Numbered from the stretch's first letter, positions 47,823 through 60,505 are shown. The stretch: DNA of 62,932 nucleotides from Paulinella micropora (GCA_009731375.1 BJOX01000057.1:942854-1005785), one strand, 5' to 3'. Notes: generated by a model not told the origin, from the sequence alone. Numbers and translations are program-made.

Positions 47823-48048
47823 GTTTTTGTTGTTGCTGTTGTTGTTGCTGTTGTTGTTGTGGTTGTTGTTGTTAAATTTAATTAAAGTAATGAAACCAAT
47901 GGCATGATGGTGCATGTTGTTGTTGTTGTTCTTGTTGCTGTTGTTGTTGTTGTTGTTGTTCTATTTGACAATAATAATAAAATTTAAACAAACTGGTGTT
48001 TTTGTTTTTGTCGTTGTTGTTGTTTTGTCGTCGTCGTCGTCGTCGTCG

Positions 48049-48091
<43 letters not shown>

Positions 48092-48176
48092 GCAATTTAA
48101 TAGTTGGAGTGTGGCTGTCGGCCAACATATATGTACCAACATATACATACATGTACATATATATATACATAAATAC

Positions 48177-48274
<98 letters not shown>

Positions 48275-48275
48275 T

Positions 48276-48542
48276 AGTGCTTCTCTGTCAATGGCTGATG
48301 CATTTCTGCACATGCGCCTCCATCGTCTCACCCGTGAGGGGAGTACGAAGAATTGACGATAAGCTCTAATGACACCCCCGCAAGGGCAGTTCCAACACTT
48401 CCAGACGGACCGGTATGTTCAATGAAAATACTGGTCCAGACAGACCGGTATGTTCAATGAAAATACTGGTGGCACCGACGGGAATCGAACTGGCGACAGG
48501 GCCCAGATGGTAGAACTTGACCACTGGGCTATCACGGTGTCC
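48276..48542 (-). mobile_element. SINE family A copy
   Basis: Full-length copy with a slightly different internal duplication (CCAGACAGACCGGTATGTTC). (AAT)n on both sides. Confidence 0.9.
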
Positions 48543-48623
48543 AAATAATAATGATAATAATGATAATAATAAGAATAAGAATAAGAATAAGAAATAGAAA
48601 GAATAAGAATAAGAATAAGAAAA

Positions 48624-48659
<36 letters not shown>

Positions 48660-48678
48660 TGATAATAATAATAATAAC

Positions 48679-48732
<54 letters not shown>

Positions 48733-48735
<3 letters not shown>

Positions 48736-48788
48736 ATATCTGAGGCGTACTGATGCAGCTAATGGCATATCCTCAACGGACATAAGCC
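48733..48788 (-). mobile_element. Dispersed repeat, family G, truncated by gap
   Basis: CTATATCTGAGGCGTACTGA through CATATCCTCAACGGACATAA, identical to 49,620-49,675. The N gap 48,789-48,898 follows. Its (ATT)n tail is on the minus strand. Confidence 0.75.
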
Positions 48789-48920
48789 NNNNNNNNNNNN
48801 NNNNNNNNNNNNNNNNNNNNNNNNNNNNNNNNNNNNNNNNNNNNNNNNNNNNNNNNNNNNNNNNNNNNNNNNNNNNNNNNNNNNNNNNNNNNNNNNNNAT
48901 AATAATAATAATATGTATGT

Positions 48921-49088
48921 ATGTATCGTCTGCCAATTGCTGAGCCAAAAGGCCATGTGCATCCAGTCCTCCATTCCATAAGGAAAGTCTCCACACCAAT
49001 CGGTGGAATAAAGGAAGTGACGGCGTAGAAGATACTCTAGGAGCTTTATACCAATCAGCCCATGGAAAGGGACCGATGGCCTATGTAC

Positions 49089-49096
<8 letters not shown>
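48921..49096 (-). mobile_element. SINE-like element, family B
   Basis: Copy of 47,044-47,216 with a few substitutions, followed by (AAT)n/(AATGAT)n. Confidence 0.85.
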
Positions 49097-49138
<42 letters not shown>

Positions 49139-49182
49139 TAATAATGATAATAATGATAATAATGATAATAAGAATAAGAAAA

Positions 49183-49221
<39 letters not shown>

Positions 49222-49318
49222 CAATAATAATAATAATGATAATAATGATAATAATGATAATAATGATAATAAGAATAAGAATAATAATAATGATAATAAT
49301 AATAATAATAATAATAAT

Positions 49319-49404
49319 AGTGCCTCTCTGTCAATGGCTGATGCATTTCTGCACATGCGCCTCCATCGTCTCACCCGTGAGGGGAGTACGAAGAATTGAC
49401 GATA
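49319..49404 (-). mobile_element. SINE family A, 3' part, truncated by gap
   Basis: Tail half of family A (GTGCCTCTCTGTCAATGGCT onward), then N gap 49,405-49,610. Confidence 0.85.
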
Positions 49405-49617
49405 NNNNNNNNNNNNNNNNNNNNNNNNNNNNNNNNNNNNNNNNNNNNNNNNNNNNNNNNNNNNNNNNNNNNNNNNNNNNNNNNNNNNNNNNNNNNNNNN
49501 NNNNNNNNNNNNNNNNNNNNNNNNNNNNNNNNNNNNNNNNNNNNNNNNNNNNNNNNNNNNNNNNNNNNNNNNNNNNNNNNNNNNNNNNNNNNNNNNNNNN
49601 NNNNNNNNNNGGCAGAT

Positions 49618-49952
49618 TTACTATATCTGAGGCGTACTGATGCAGCTAATGGCATATCCTCAACGGACATAAGCCTCCAATACCCTTGTTCGAGGTCCTC
49701 CACCCCCCCGTGTCAGTCTCTCGCCTGATGATCGGGGCCACCGATGGAGCTCCTGAGGGCAAGACTGCACTAAGCCGAGGTTATTCCGCAGTCCCAGCAA
49801 CCTCTTGCAAGACGTCACCGAATGTGCAAGTGCATACACCAAGCGCGGTTGCTAGAGCTGCCTCAAAACCCCACCCGTAACAATCTGGTGTCTGCTGGGT
49901 CCTGGGCTATCAACCAGCATATGCGGAGTTTAAGATCTTTTACGCGCGCAAC
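49618..49952 (-). mobile_element. Dispersed repeat, family G, longer copy
   Basis: Starts with the 56-nt block shared with 48,733-48,788, then about 280 nt of unique sequence up to an N gap (49,953-50,407). No long ORF or known domain. Confidence 0.6.
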
Positions 49953-50407
49953 NNNNNNNNNNNNNNNNNNNNNNNNNNNNNNNNNNNNNNNNNNNNNNNN
50001 NNNNNNNNNNNNNNNNNNNNNNNNNNNNNNNNNNNNNNNNNNNNNNNNNNNNNNNNNNNNNNNNNNNNNNNNNNNNNNNNNNNNNNNNNNNNNNNNNNNN
50101 NNNNNNNNNNNNNNNNNNNNNNNNNNNNNNNNNNNNNNNNNNNNNNNNNNNNNNNNNNNNNNNNNNNNNNNNNNNNNNNNNNNNNNNNNNNNNNNNNNNN
50201 NNNNNNNNNNNNNNNNNNNNNNNNNNNNNNNNNNNNNNNNNNNNNNNNNNNNNNNNNNNNNNNNNNNNNNNNNNNNNNNNNNNNNNNNNNNNNNNNNNNN
50301 NNNNNNNNNNNNNNNNNNNNNNNNNNNNNNNNNNNNNNNNNNNNNNNNNNNNNNNNNNNNNNNNNNNNNNNNNNNNNNNNNNNNNNNNNNNNNNNNNNNN
50401 NNNNNNN

Positions 50408-50593
50408 TCGTCTCACCCGTGAGGGGAGTACGAAGAATTGACGATAGGCTCTAATGACACCCCCGCACGGGCAGTTCCAACACTTCCAGACGGACCGGTA
50501 TGTTCAATGAAAATACTGGTGGCACCGACGGGAATCGAACTGGCGACAGGGCCCAGATGGTAGAACTTGACCACTGGGCTATCACGGTGTCCA
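50408..50593 (-). mobile_element. SINE family A copy, 3' end in gap
   Basis: Body and tRNA-like head as in 45,648-45,880. The tail side is lost in the gap. Confidence 0.9.
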
Positions 50594-51364
<771 letters not shown>

Positions 51365-52033
51365 NNNNNNNNNNNNNNNNNNNNNNNNNNNNNNNNNNNN
51401 NNNNNNNNNNNNNNNNNNNNNNNNNNNNNNNNNNNNNNNNNNNNNNNNNNNNNNNNNNNNNNNNNNNNNNNNNNNNNNNNNNNNNNNNNNNNNNNNNNNN
51501 NNNNNNNNNNNNNNNNNNNNNNNNNNNNNNNNNNNNNNNNNNNNNNNNNNNNNNNNNNNNNNNNNNNNNNNNNNNNNNNNNNNNNNNNNNNNNNNNNNNN
51601 NNNNNNNNNNNNNNNNNNNNNNNNNNNNNNNNNNNNNNNNNNNNNNNNNNNNNNNNNNNNNNNNNNNNNNNNNNNNNNNNNNNNNNNNNNNNNNNNNNNN
51701 NNNNNNNNNNNNNNNNNNNNNNNNNNNNNNNNNNNNNNNNNNNNNNNNNNNNNNNNNNNNNNNNNNNNNNNNNNNNNNNNNNNNNNNNNNNNNNNNNNNN
51801 NNNNNNNNNNNNNNNNNNNNNNNNNNNNNNNNNNNNNNNNNNNNNNNNNNNNNNNNNNNNNNNNNNNNNNNNNNNNNNNNNNNNNNNNNNNNNNNNNNNN
51901 NNNNNNNNNNNNNNNNNNNNNNNNNNNNNNNNNNNNNNNNNNNNNNNNNNNNNNNNNNNNNNNNNNNNNNNNNNNNNNNNNNNNNNNNNNNNNNNNNNNN
52001 NNNNNNNNNNNNNNNNNNNNNNNNNNNNNNNNN

Positions 52034-52222
52034 TTCTGCAAGGGGCGCTTTATGGAACGAGCCCTGGCCCCGCCTGGTACCAGGAAGCTTTGGTATTGCC
52101 TGTATCAGTCCCTTCCGTGCAAACATCACGGCTTAGCTGGGCATCGGGTTAATACTTTACCCACAGACTTCCTGGTTGACGAAATCAGAAGCTCCTTTTT
52201 TCTGACATTAGTCGATATTTCA
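52034..52222 (+). mobile_element. Dispersed repeat, family D, 3' part
   Basis: TTCTGCAAGGGGCGCTT through GACATTAGTCGATATTTCAT then (CTAT)n, over 95% like 35,598-35,780. The 5' part is in the gap. Confidence 0.9.
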
Positions 52223-52400
52223 TCTATCTATCTATCTATCTGTCTGTCTATCTATGTTTACATATATTCATACATATATATATATATATATATATTTCTC
52301 CGTTGGGCTTTTTGTGTTCAAGGTGATTTCCCTGTATGTCCTGCAAGTAACCTCCTCTGTGAGATGTCGCGTCCTTTTTTTGTCTTCTTCTGTGCAGGTA

Positions 52401-52664
52401 ATGGTACTACGGCTAACTTGTGTCTGGACACTCAGGCTCTGGACACTCCTTCAACTACCTCTTGCAAGGTAATTGTTTTACAAAATATTCTGCTGATTGT
52501 TGATCGAAATTCTTGTCCCTTGCAGCTCTGACCTCCTCCTGTCGAAATACTACTTGAACGGCAATGCAGATTGTACAGGTCAATGCCCCACAAAACAGAC
52601 AGACAGGCAGACACACACACACACACACACACAACACACACAACACAACACAACACAACACACA

Positions 52665-52705
<41 letters not shown>

Positions 52706-53213
52706 TTTTTTCTTGGTCTGTAGGGGATTGGGACCTGGTCAAGGTGGAGAAAGCGGAAGACGAGTGCATACCTAGCACATGCACCGCCGACGTGCAGTTC
52801 GGAGGAACACACCAGGTATGTAGTCACACACACAGAGCTAGCACATGCATACCTAGCACATGCACCGCCGACGTCCAGTTCGGAGGAACAAGCAGGTCCT
52901 CGACACATATTACATAGTACTGTTGCAGCATTGATGGTGTTGCACAATGCACGGCCGGTGTGCAGTTCGGAGTACTGTTGCAGCATTGATGGTGTTGCAC
53001 AATGCACGGCCCATGTGCAGTTCGGAGGAACACACCATGTCGTGGCTTTGTATGAATGTATGTATGCATGTATGTATGTATGTATGCATGTATGTATGTA
53101 TGTATGTATGTATGTATGTATGTGATGTATGTATGTATGTATATGTATATGTATATATGTATATATGTGTACATACATCTGACACGGTCTGTCAGTGTCG
53201 TTGCTGAATCGTG

Positions 53214-53277
<64 letters not shown>

Positions 53278-53346
53278 ATATCTATCTATCTATCTCTCTC
53301 TATATATATATATATGTATATATCAGCCTATCTGTTTATCTGTCTA

Positions 53347-53412
<66 letters not shown>

Positions 53413-53448
53413 CATCTATCTATCTATCCATCTATCCATCTATCTATC

Positions 53449-53504
<56 letters not shown>

Positions 53505-53574
53505 GATCGATCCATCGATCGATATCGATCTACCTACCTACCTACCTACCTACCTACACCTACCTACTACCTAC

Positions 53575-53620
<46 letters not shown>

Positions 53621-54098
53621 ATCTATCTATCTATCTATCTATCTATCCCTGGAGACGGTCTCTGCCACTGGCAACTCAGCCTGGGGTTCAGATCTAACTA
53701 TCTCCTACAATGACGATTTTGTGTCCGCCGTTAATCGCGCGCAGCGCAAGGGCTAAACAGGCAACCAACTCCTGACCATGGCTGATGAAGTCGGGGCGTG
53801 ATGCAAAGGGTTGATGAAGTCGGGGTTGTAGAAGGTAACTCACAACGAGCGTGAACTCCTGAAACCTCGACTTGCTTGTGGCATCATCTCCTTAGGGCAC
53901 ACGCTCCTGGGGAGTGTTCTAGTGTTGTCCCGTATAGTTCAAAAGGGCTCGGCTACCTTTCGGCTTGAACTGGGCACAGACACCAACCACAGCGAGACAG
54001 TGGTTGGTGTGCAGCTTGGCCGGTGCTGAAAGTTCTTGTCCGGGGGTAGTATAGGAGGCCATGGCTTTTCAAGCTAAGCCACGCCCATAGATTAAACA

Positions 54099-54180
<82 letters not shown>

Positions 54181-54244
54181 CTATCTATCTATCAGGCGGA
54201 GTGTGTATCTGGTTTTGATGTGGACCTCAGCCACGTGACGCAGG

Positions 54245-54330
<86 letters not shown>

Positions 54331-54355
54331 CATCCATCCATCCATCCATCCATCC

Positions 54356-54403
<48 letters not shown>

Positions 54404-54629
54404 CATAGTACACAAAGTACTGTTTGATGTGAAACTGCGTTCCTTTGCAAGGACTACATTCCTTTGCGACATCTCATCTATGTCTTTTCTATCTTTCTTT
54501 ATATATTTCTTTGTATTTTTCTTCATTTATTTCTTTCTTTCTATCTTTCTATCTATTTGTCTGTCTGTCTATCTATCTATCAACCTTTTTTCTTTTCTTT
54601 CTTTCTTTCTTAATTTTCTTTCTTTCTTT

Positions 54630-54669
<40 letters not shown>

Positions 54670-56469
54670 TCGTTCTTTCTTTCTTCTTTCTTTCTTTCTT
54701 TCTTTCTTTCTAGCTAGCTAGCTAGCTACCCACCTATCTCTCTGTGGTGTCTAGGAGTTCCACGCGCTGGGCAGCAACTGCAGCAAGGAGCCCTTGTTCG
54801 TGCTGGTGCACCACACAAACGCCTGCAGAAACATACTGGGCGAGTTCATGCGCTTCCAGTGCGACGGTCAGCTTGCTGTCTTCTTTTTTTGGACAAATCA
54901 TTCCCCCCCCCCCCCCCCCCCCCCCCCCCCNNNNNNNNNNGTTTTTCTTTAGCAGGTTTCATATAAATGTTAGACCAACCACGATGTGTCTCGTTAAGAA
55001 GTGTCTCAAAAGAAAGGGCCGGATTTTGATTCTCTTTCTCTCTGGGAAGAAGGCCGAGATTGCTGGTTTTATTTCACATGCACAAATTACAGGCCCGTCG
55101 AAATAGTGTTATCTAACCTATATGCATGAGGCTGGAACCCCGTCGAAGGAAGGAGAGAGAGAGAGAGACAAAAAAAAAAGAAAAAAAAAAGAAAAGGGGG
55201 GGAAATTCCTGAAAACTTTTTTTGGGCGTCCGCAGATGGGATGTAGGTCATGTTCGGTCGTCCTTACCGAAGGGATGTCCCGGAACGGATCTGAGTTGGA
55301 TTGTTCTAGCATGCCCCAAAGATGTTTCACAGCATGCAGCATGCCCGAACCTCAAGCTCTTGTTCCGTCATAAATCCAAGATGGAAATTTTTCAAACAAA
55401 TCTTGAATTTTTTAGAATTTGGAACACTTTGCTTTTCGGTTCTTGTTTTCTATGAAAAAAAGAATAAGATAGCTGGTGTTATTCGACATGCACAAAGTAC
55501 AGGAGACGTGTGATAACGTCAGGCACCTATGTGCATGGAGCTTTGGAACTCATTGAGGAAAAAAAGATATGAAAAAAATTTGACATGTCTCCAAAAAAAT
55601 TTAGGACGTCCCCCAAATGGGGATGTTCGTAAATCTCGATGTCTCCGAGCAGGGATGTTCCGGGATGTCCCTTCCGAGGGATATCCCGGAGCGTCACTAC
55701 GAGTGTTCCAGGTCCCATCGCACCCCCAGACCCCAGCCCTTTCCAACTCAGAAATCTAAGATCTCCAACTCAAGAAGTGACCTACCCCAAAACAGCCAGC
55801 AGCCTGACAGATTTGCTCTTTCTGTTCCAAGCAGATGCGCTGGGCTATGTGTACATGATAAAGCGCATGCGACATCTCTGACGCGCATGGGTACTGAACG
55901 AATATATAGTAAAGATTAAGATCAGTGTCTCTGGACAAGAACGCGGGAAAACCAAATGACATCGATTCTGAGGCTTTCTTAGCCAGAAAAAATGCTAATT
56001 TTTTTTTCTGGATTTTTACCTCGCGAACAAGCGAGATCAGGACCATAGTAAGTCGCATTAGAGATCTCATGGATAGATGTATGTGTCCTTGAATGTATCC
56101 TTACCTGCGTCCACTTCAGACAGATATCAATGAAAAGGAGTTTGAGGTACCAGACTTTATCCTGAATTTCCCGACAATATGTAATTTTTTGTCTATCTCG
56201 ATGTGGAATGTAAACCATAGCATATGTGCAACAGTATGCCGTTTCTACGGGCCTGTAGTGTCTGCATATGGAATAAAACCAGCTATCTCGGCCTTCTTCC
56301 CAGAGAGAAAGAGAATCAAAATCCAGCCCTTTCTTTTGAGACACGCCTTATCAGTTGCAAAATCCAGCAGACACACGCACATGCTTCGGTTACTCGCTAC
56401 GCGTCGTCAGACATACACATACTTATACACACATACTTATACACACATACTTATACACACATACTTATA

Positions 56470-56501
<32 letters not shown>

Positions 56502-57198
56502 TGCGTACACATGTGTATGCTGTAGGTGCGGTTGCGTCTGTGACGCGCTTCGCGTCGTCAGAGGACTGTGTGTCTCGGCGCTGCGGACACGGCTGTCGGC
56601 AATCCAACACAGAATGCGACACCAACGGTCGCGCTTTGTTTGTTTTGTTTGTTTTGTTTGTTTGTTTGTTTGTTTGATTTTTTGTTTGCATGTGTGATTG
56701 TTTTTGTGTTTTTGTTTGTTTGTTTGTTTGTTTGTCTGATTGTTTGTTTATTTTTCATGCTTGTTCAAACTTGGTTGGCTATTGGCTTCAGGTCGCAACG
56801 GCTGGCACACGCAGATCAAGGGTTGTGCGTACGTGACGTACACGCCGTCTGACATGTCAGAAGCTGGAGTGAGTGTTGCGGACTCCGGCCCGCCCTTGGG
56901 CACGCTGCTGAGCGGACAACTGTGGGAAGCGGAAGGTAGACACTCTGCATGTGCGTGTGGGTGTGTGTGTGTGTGTGTGTGTGGGAGGGGGGGGGGGGGG
57001 GNNNNNNNNNNNNNNNNNNNNNNNNNNNNNNNNNNNNNNNNNNNNNNNNNNNNNNNNNNNNNNNNNNNNNNNNNNNNNNNNNNNNNNNNNNNNNNNNNNN
57101 NNNNNNNNNNNNNNNNNNNNNNNNNNNNNNNNNNNNNNNNNNNNNNNNNNNNNNNNNNNNNNNNNNNNNNNNNNNNNNNNNNNNNNNNNNNNNNNNNN

Positions 57199-57291
<93 letters not shown>

Positions 57292-57448
57292 CTTTTCTCC
57301 CACAACATATACACGCATTATGCAGTTGTTGTCTTTAACAGGTGGGTGGTATGCTGGTAGCGCCTCCTCACTATCAGCTATGAGTGCATCCGTTCAGATC
57401 ATTCTTGGAATCGTTTCTTTCATTTTGACTCTGGCCGCGCTTACCTGA
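52401..57448 (+). CDS. Secreted cysteine-rich protein with hydrophobic C-terminus, 8 exons
   Basis: Exons: 52401-52468, 52526-52578, 52724-52815, 54196-54243, 54755-54866, 56562-56627, 56792-56935, 57342-57448 (total 690 nt, 229 aa plus TGA; all phases agree). The start ATG at 52,401 opens a signal peptide ([18 protein letters not shown]). The mature part has many cysteines, e.g. [51 protein letters not shown] and KGCAYV. The C-terminus [18 protein letters not shown] is a hydrophobic end typical of a GPI-anchor signal or a single membrane helix. Exon 6 (56562-56627) fits by phase but is less certain. I do not recognise the family; a surface or cell-wall protein is inferred. AATAAA near 57,529 may be the poly(A) signal. 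Confidence 0.75.
52841..53040 (+). repeat. Three echoes of exon 3 of the secreted protein
   Basis: 52,841-52,895 ([15 protein letters not shown] again, then GCAGGTCC); 52,945-52,972 (QCTAGVQFG); 52,999-53,030 ([11 protein letters not shown]). The last two sit in a 55-bp tandem duplication (52,918-52,972 and 52,973-53,030). Confidence 0.9.
53053..53648. repeat. (GTAT)n and (CTAT)n arrays
   Basis: Microsatellites in intron 3 of the secreted-protein gene. Confidence 0.95.
53649..54096. other. Unique block ending in (CTAT)n, possible retroelement fragment
   Basis: About 450 nt of unique sequence inside intron 3, beginning with a short open stretch ([15 protein letters not shown]... to NRAQRKG stop at 53,757) and running into (CTAT)n at 54,097, as families D and E do. 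Single copy in the window. Confidence 0.45.
54244..54400. repeat. (CTAT)n with (CCAT)n
   Basis: Starts at the donor of exon 4: CAG then GTCTATCTATC, so the splice site is the first array unit. Confidence 0.9.
54401..54482 (+). mobile_element. Dispersed repeat, family E
   Basis: Same block as 36,589-36,680 in the opposite orientation, ending GACATCTCATCTATG. (CTTT)n follows to 54,710. Confidence 0.75.
55001..56345. repeat. 1.3-kb segment bounded by about 106-bp inverted repeats
   Basis: GTGTCTCAAAAGAAAGGGCC at 55,001 has its reverse complement ending at 56,345. The arms extend to about 55,107 and 56,240 with about 85% match. Inside, a block around 55,046-55,290 recurs diverged at 55,452-55,690 (TGCACAAA(T/G)TACAGG, GGGATGT(C/T)CCGG). 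It lies in intron 5 of the secreted-protein gene. Could be a MITE-like or fold-back element; no transposase is seen. Confidence 0.7.
56938..57341. repeat. (TG)n, poly-G, N gap 57,002-57,198, (TA)n
   Basis: Fills the last intron of the secreted-protein gene. Confidence 0.9.
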
Positions 57449-58838
57449 GTGTTTGGCTTCTTTTTACTTGAGAGCAGACCGATGGCAAATGTATGTATTA
57501 ATATATGTACTAGATGTAGCAGCAACCTCAATAAACTTCTTTATGTACAGAATACTGCTTCGTGTGAAGCGCAGAGCACCGATGCACTTTAGCGTAATAC
57601 GTTCAACTTCAACAAGCTTTCGTTTTTAATGCTTGCATTTCTTTCAGCCACTTTTCGAGATTTGATGTGAATTTGAAACTTTTTCCTTGTGCTTTTCTGA
57701 GTTTGTATATACACAACTCTTCAAGTAGGCAGATACAACGAACTCTTATTAAGACTTCAACACTATGCCAGTGCATTGAGTCCTGACTGTGAGAGCAGGT
57801 GAAATACCAGTAAATAGCAGAAGTCACTTCGTTTATTTACGTAATTTCGTACTCGTTGCAGACTTGATTGCAACTTACGATCGAGTGTGAATCGTAGATT
57901 TTGAGTTTCCAGCCTCCGTTGTCAAAGCTTTTGCTTCAAGTCAACAGTCATCAAACGGATCATGTTGGGTTGGTGAACTCGAAAACCAAACTGATTTAGG
58001 AAGCTAGGCGAGAATGACTGGTCGGGGACGGATATAAAACCTGAAAGCAGTCAAAACTTCTTTTTCCGTTCACTCTTGTTACCCTTGTCCACAACTTCAA
58101 TTTACCGCAACGTGCGTGTCATATGTTTTTGTAGGCATTTAAGCGTTGGTAAAACGGAAGCACTTTTTACATACGAGTTTTTAACATTTTGTTTTGGGGT
58201 TTTTTTTTAATTAGAAAACTGGCCCGGGTACCTGGATTAGATTGGAACTTAAGCCGTTTGTTAAGTGGTGCGAAGCAACACTTGTGAAGTGGTGTGAAGC
58301 AACACTTGAAGACTAAGGACACGAAACAGATTTGAAAAACTTTTACTTGCAGCGCGATACTGCCCGGCAAAGCCGTTTCAATGCCGTCTCCTGTGTCAAT
58401 GCCAACATCTCAATGCTGAGAGTTTGATAGTCTAGTTGATAATATTTATACTTAGTACAATGCCAACGTTTCTCAAGGATGAGACTTTTTACAGTCTGGT
58501 GGTGAGAGTTGTTATAAGTGCAGCTTTCGGGTTCTAGTCACAGGTCGGTCAAGTTTGAAACATCTCATACACCGAAGCAACGATTTTTTATTTTGAAAAA
58601 CAGCCAGATCAAGGCGTTGCTTATCTAAGAAAATGATATGAGGTAGAAAAAGAAAAGACTACCTACCCGACCAAAACAAAACTTTCCTTGCAAATTTATT
58701 TGGGCAAGAGAAGTGAGAGTTTTTGTTTCGGAATTTTTCGTTCTAACTTGATGGAAATTTTGGTTCTAACTTGATTGAATAGACTTTCAAACTGTACATA
58801 AAAATAGAAGAAGAAAGGGAAAAGGAAGGTTAAACTGG
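57449..58838. other. Intergenic region, tail to tail
   Basis: 3' flank of two convergent genes. Contains a block (57,772-57,846) matching 8,439-8,519. Otherwise unique, with no ORF worth calling. Confidence 0.6.
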
Positions 58839-59354
58839 CTAGCTGCACCTGAGAAGATCTGCGTTGCGAACAGGAGAGACAGGGAAAAAGGTGTCTTCAC
58901 TCCAGTAGGAACCTTCCAAGTTCAGTTGCTCAGTATGGCGTGATGACTTCGTTTTGATCTGCATGACCAAGGTCTCCTCCGAAGTCGGGAAGCAAGTGTT
59001 GGGGTTCCATTTTTTGTCCAAAAGGTCAGAAGCGGAGCGGTGAAGCAGAGCATCGACGGCTGTGACAGATTGATCGGTGTAGGTGGACGGAGAGCCTCCC
59101 GCATGCACAGCCAGCACTGCCTCATACATGTCCTGGTCTTCTCCTAGACTGTTCACTAGCATGCTGGTCAGGGGACGTGACGCTGGTTGGGAGGGAGCAC
59201 CACCCACTTGGTACGCTAAACAGGCCTCCATCATCTCCTCATCCTCCACAGAAACGTTGTGTAGACCACGTCGGGTCGCCAAAGGGGCAAGAGCACGCAC
59301 AGAGACAGACGCAGACTGCGTAAGTCGAACAAGAGCGCGGCTTCCTGCTTGCAT
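58839..59354 (-). CDS. Small protein with mitochondrial-type presequence and two internal repeats
   Basis: Intronless ORF of 171 codons plus stop. Upstream codons are also open to 59,489, but I prefer the Met at 59,354: it starts MQAGSRALVRLTQSASVSVR, rich in Arg, Ser, Leu and Ala without acidic residues, as in mitochondrial targeting peptides. Two related segments follow: EDEEMMEACLAYQVGGAPS and EDQDMYEAVLAVHAGGSPS, about 36 residues apart. The C-terminal half is polar with Trp-containing stretches (KKWNPNTCF, GSYWSEDTFFP). I do not recognise the family. Unlike its neighbours it has no microsatellites. Convergent with the gene ending at 57,448. Confidence 0.6.
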   Translation of the reverse strand: MQAGSRALVRLTQSASVSVRALAPLATRRGLHNVSVEDEEMMEACLAYQVGGAPSQPASRPLTSMLVNSLGEDQDMYEAVLAVHAGGSPSTYTDQSVTAVDALLHRSASDLLDKKWNPNTCFPTSEETLVMQIKTKSSRHTEQLNLEGSYWSEDTFFPVSPVRNADLLRCS

Positions 59355-59596
59355 GGTTGACGTATTCAGATAAAAAGGGTTGTTTGGTGGTCTCACGGCT
59401 TCCTCCACAAAAAATTGACAGCCATGTGAATCTAAAACTGTCAGAAGCCGGAAAGGAGAGTTGGCACTACAACGATGCGTCGGTCCCACACAGTGATTTT
59501 GCCGTTTTTTCTTGTGTTTTATGTCCGGTCCGGCCTATTTACTGTTCTTGTCTGCCTTATGATTTTCGGAAAGTTGCCTACCTTTGTGATATTTTT

Positions 59597-59745
59597 ATGT
59601 AACAATGTAATTAGATTTCTACAGACAGTAATGTCTTTACGTACCTTTTAATATGAACGTCAAAATATGTAACAGTGTAATTATTAGTTCTACAGACAGT
59701 AATTTCTTTACGTACCTTTTAATATGAATGTCAAAAAAGGTCGTA
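59597..59745. repeat. 71-bp tandem duplication upstream of the presequence gene
   Basis: ATGTAACA(A/G)TGTAATTA and CTACAGACAGTAAT(G/T)TC through CTTTTAATATGAA(C/T)GTCAAAA, twice. Located 240-390 nt upstream of the start codon, so possibly promoter sequence. Confidence 0.85.
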
Positions 59746-59747
59746 AA

Positions 59748-59966
59748 TGCATGTATGCATGCCCGAGAACTTGTATGAGATCTTGTATGCCATGTATGTC
59801 ATGTCTGTCATGTACGTCATGTATCATAATGTCATTTATTTCATGATGTCATGTTTGTCACATAATGCATACGTACATTTACAGTATATATATTTCATGC
59901 ATACATATGTACATACATATGTACATACATAATGTGCATACAAACATACATACATACATATGTACA

Positions 59967-59997
<31 letters not shown>

Positions 59998-60337
59998 GTC
60001 ATACATGCATACATGCATACATACATACATACATACATACATACATAAGATCTCACATACATACATACATACATACGTAACGTACATACATATGTCATAC
60101 ATACATACATACATGCATACATACATGCATACATACATACATACATACATGAATACATACATACATACATACATACATATGAACATACATACATATGTAC
60201 ATACATACATACATACATACATACACATGTACATACATACATACATACATATGTACATACACATGTACATACATACATACATACATGCATACATACATAC
60301 ATACATACATGCATACATACATATATACATACATACA

Positions 60338-60368
<31 letters not shown>

Positions 60369-60471
60369 GTACATACATGCATACATACATAATACATACA
60401 TGCATACATACATAAATACACATACATACATGCATACATACATACATACATACATACATACATACCATACA

Positions 60472-60505
<34 letters not shown>

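Larger units (their letters stand above)
46054..48125. repeat. Dispersed (TTG)n-associated unit
   Basis: Blocks of the type AATTTAATTAAAGTAA, then CAAGATGGTG(T/C)GTGGCTA and CGGCC, occur at about 46,054, 47,390-47,480, 47,520-47,600, 47,640-47,750, 47,875-47,915 and 48,090-48,125. They are separated by (TTG)n arrays. Confidence 0.7.

Noticed and set aside
53646-53757. Short [17 protein letters not shown]... as an exon of the secreted protein
   Set aside because: It ends in a stop and sits inside a block that runs into (CTAT)n like the dispersed repeats. Exons 3 and 4 join in phase without it.
56568-56852. Plus-strand ORF with poly-Phe/Cys segment around 56,640-56,760
   Set aside because: The middle is (TTTG)n translation. 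Only the phase-matched piece 56,562-56,627 is kept as an exon.
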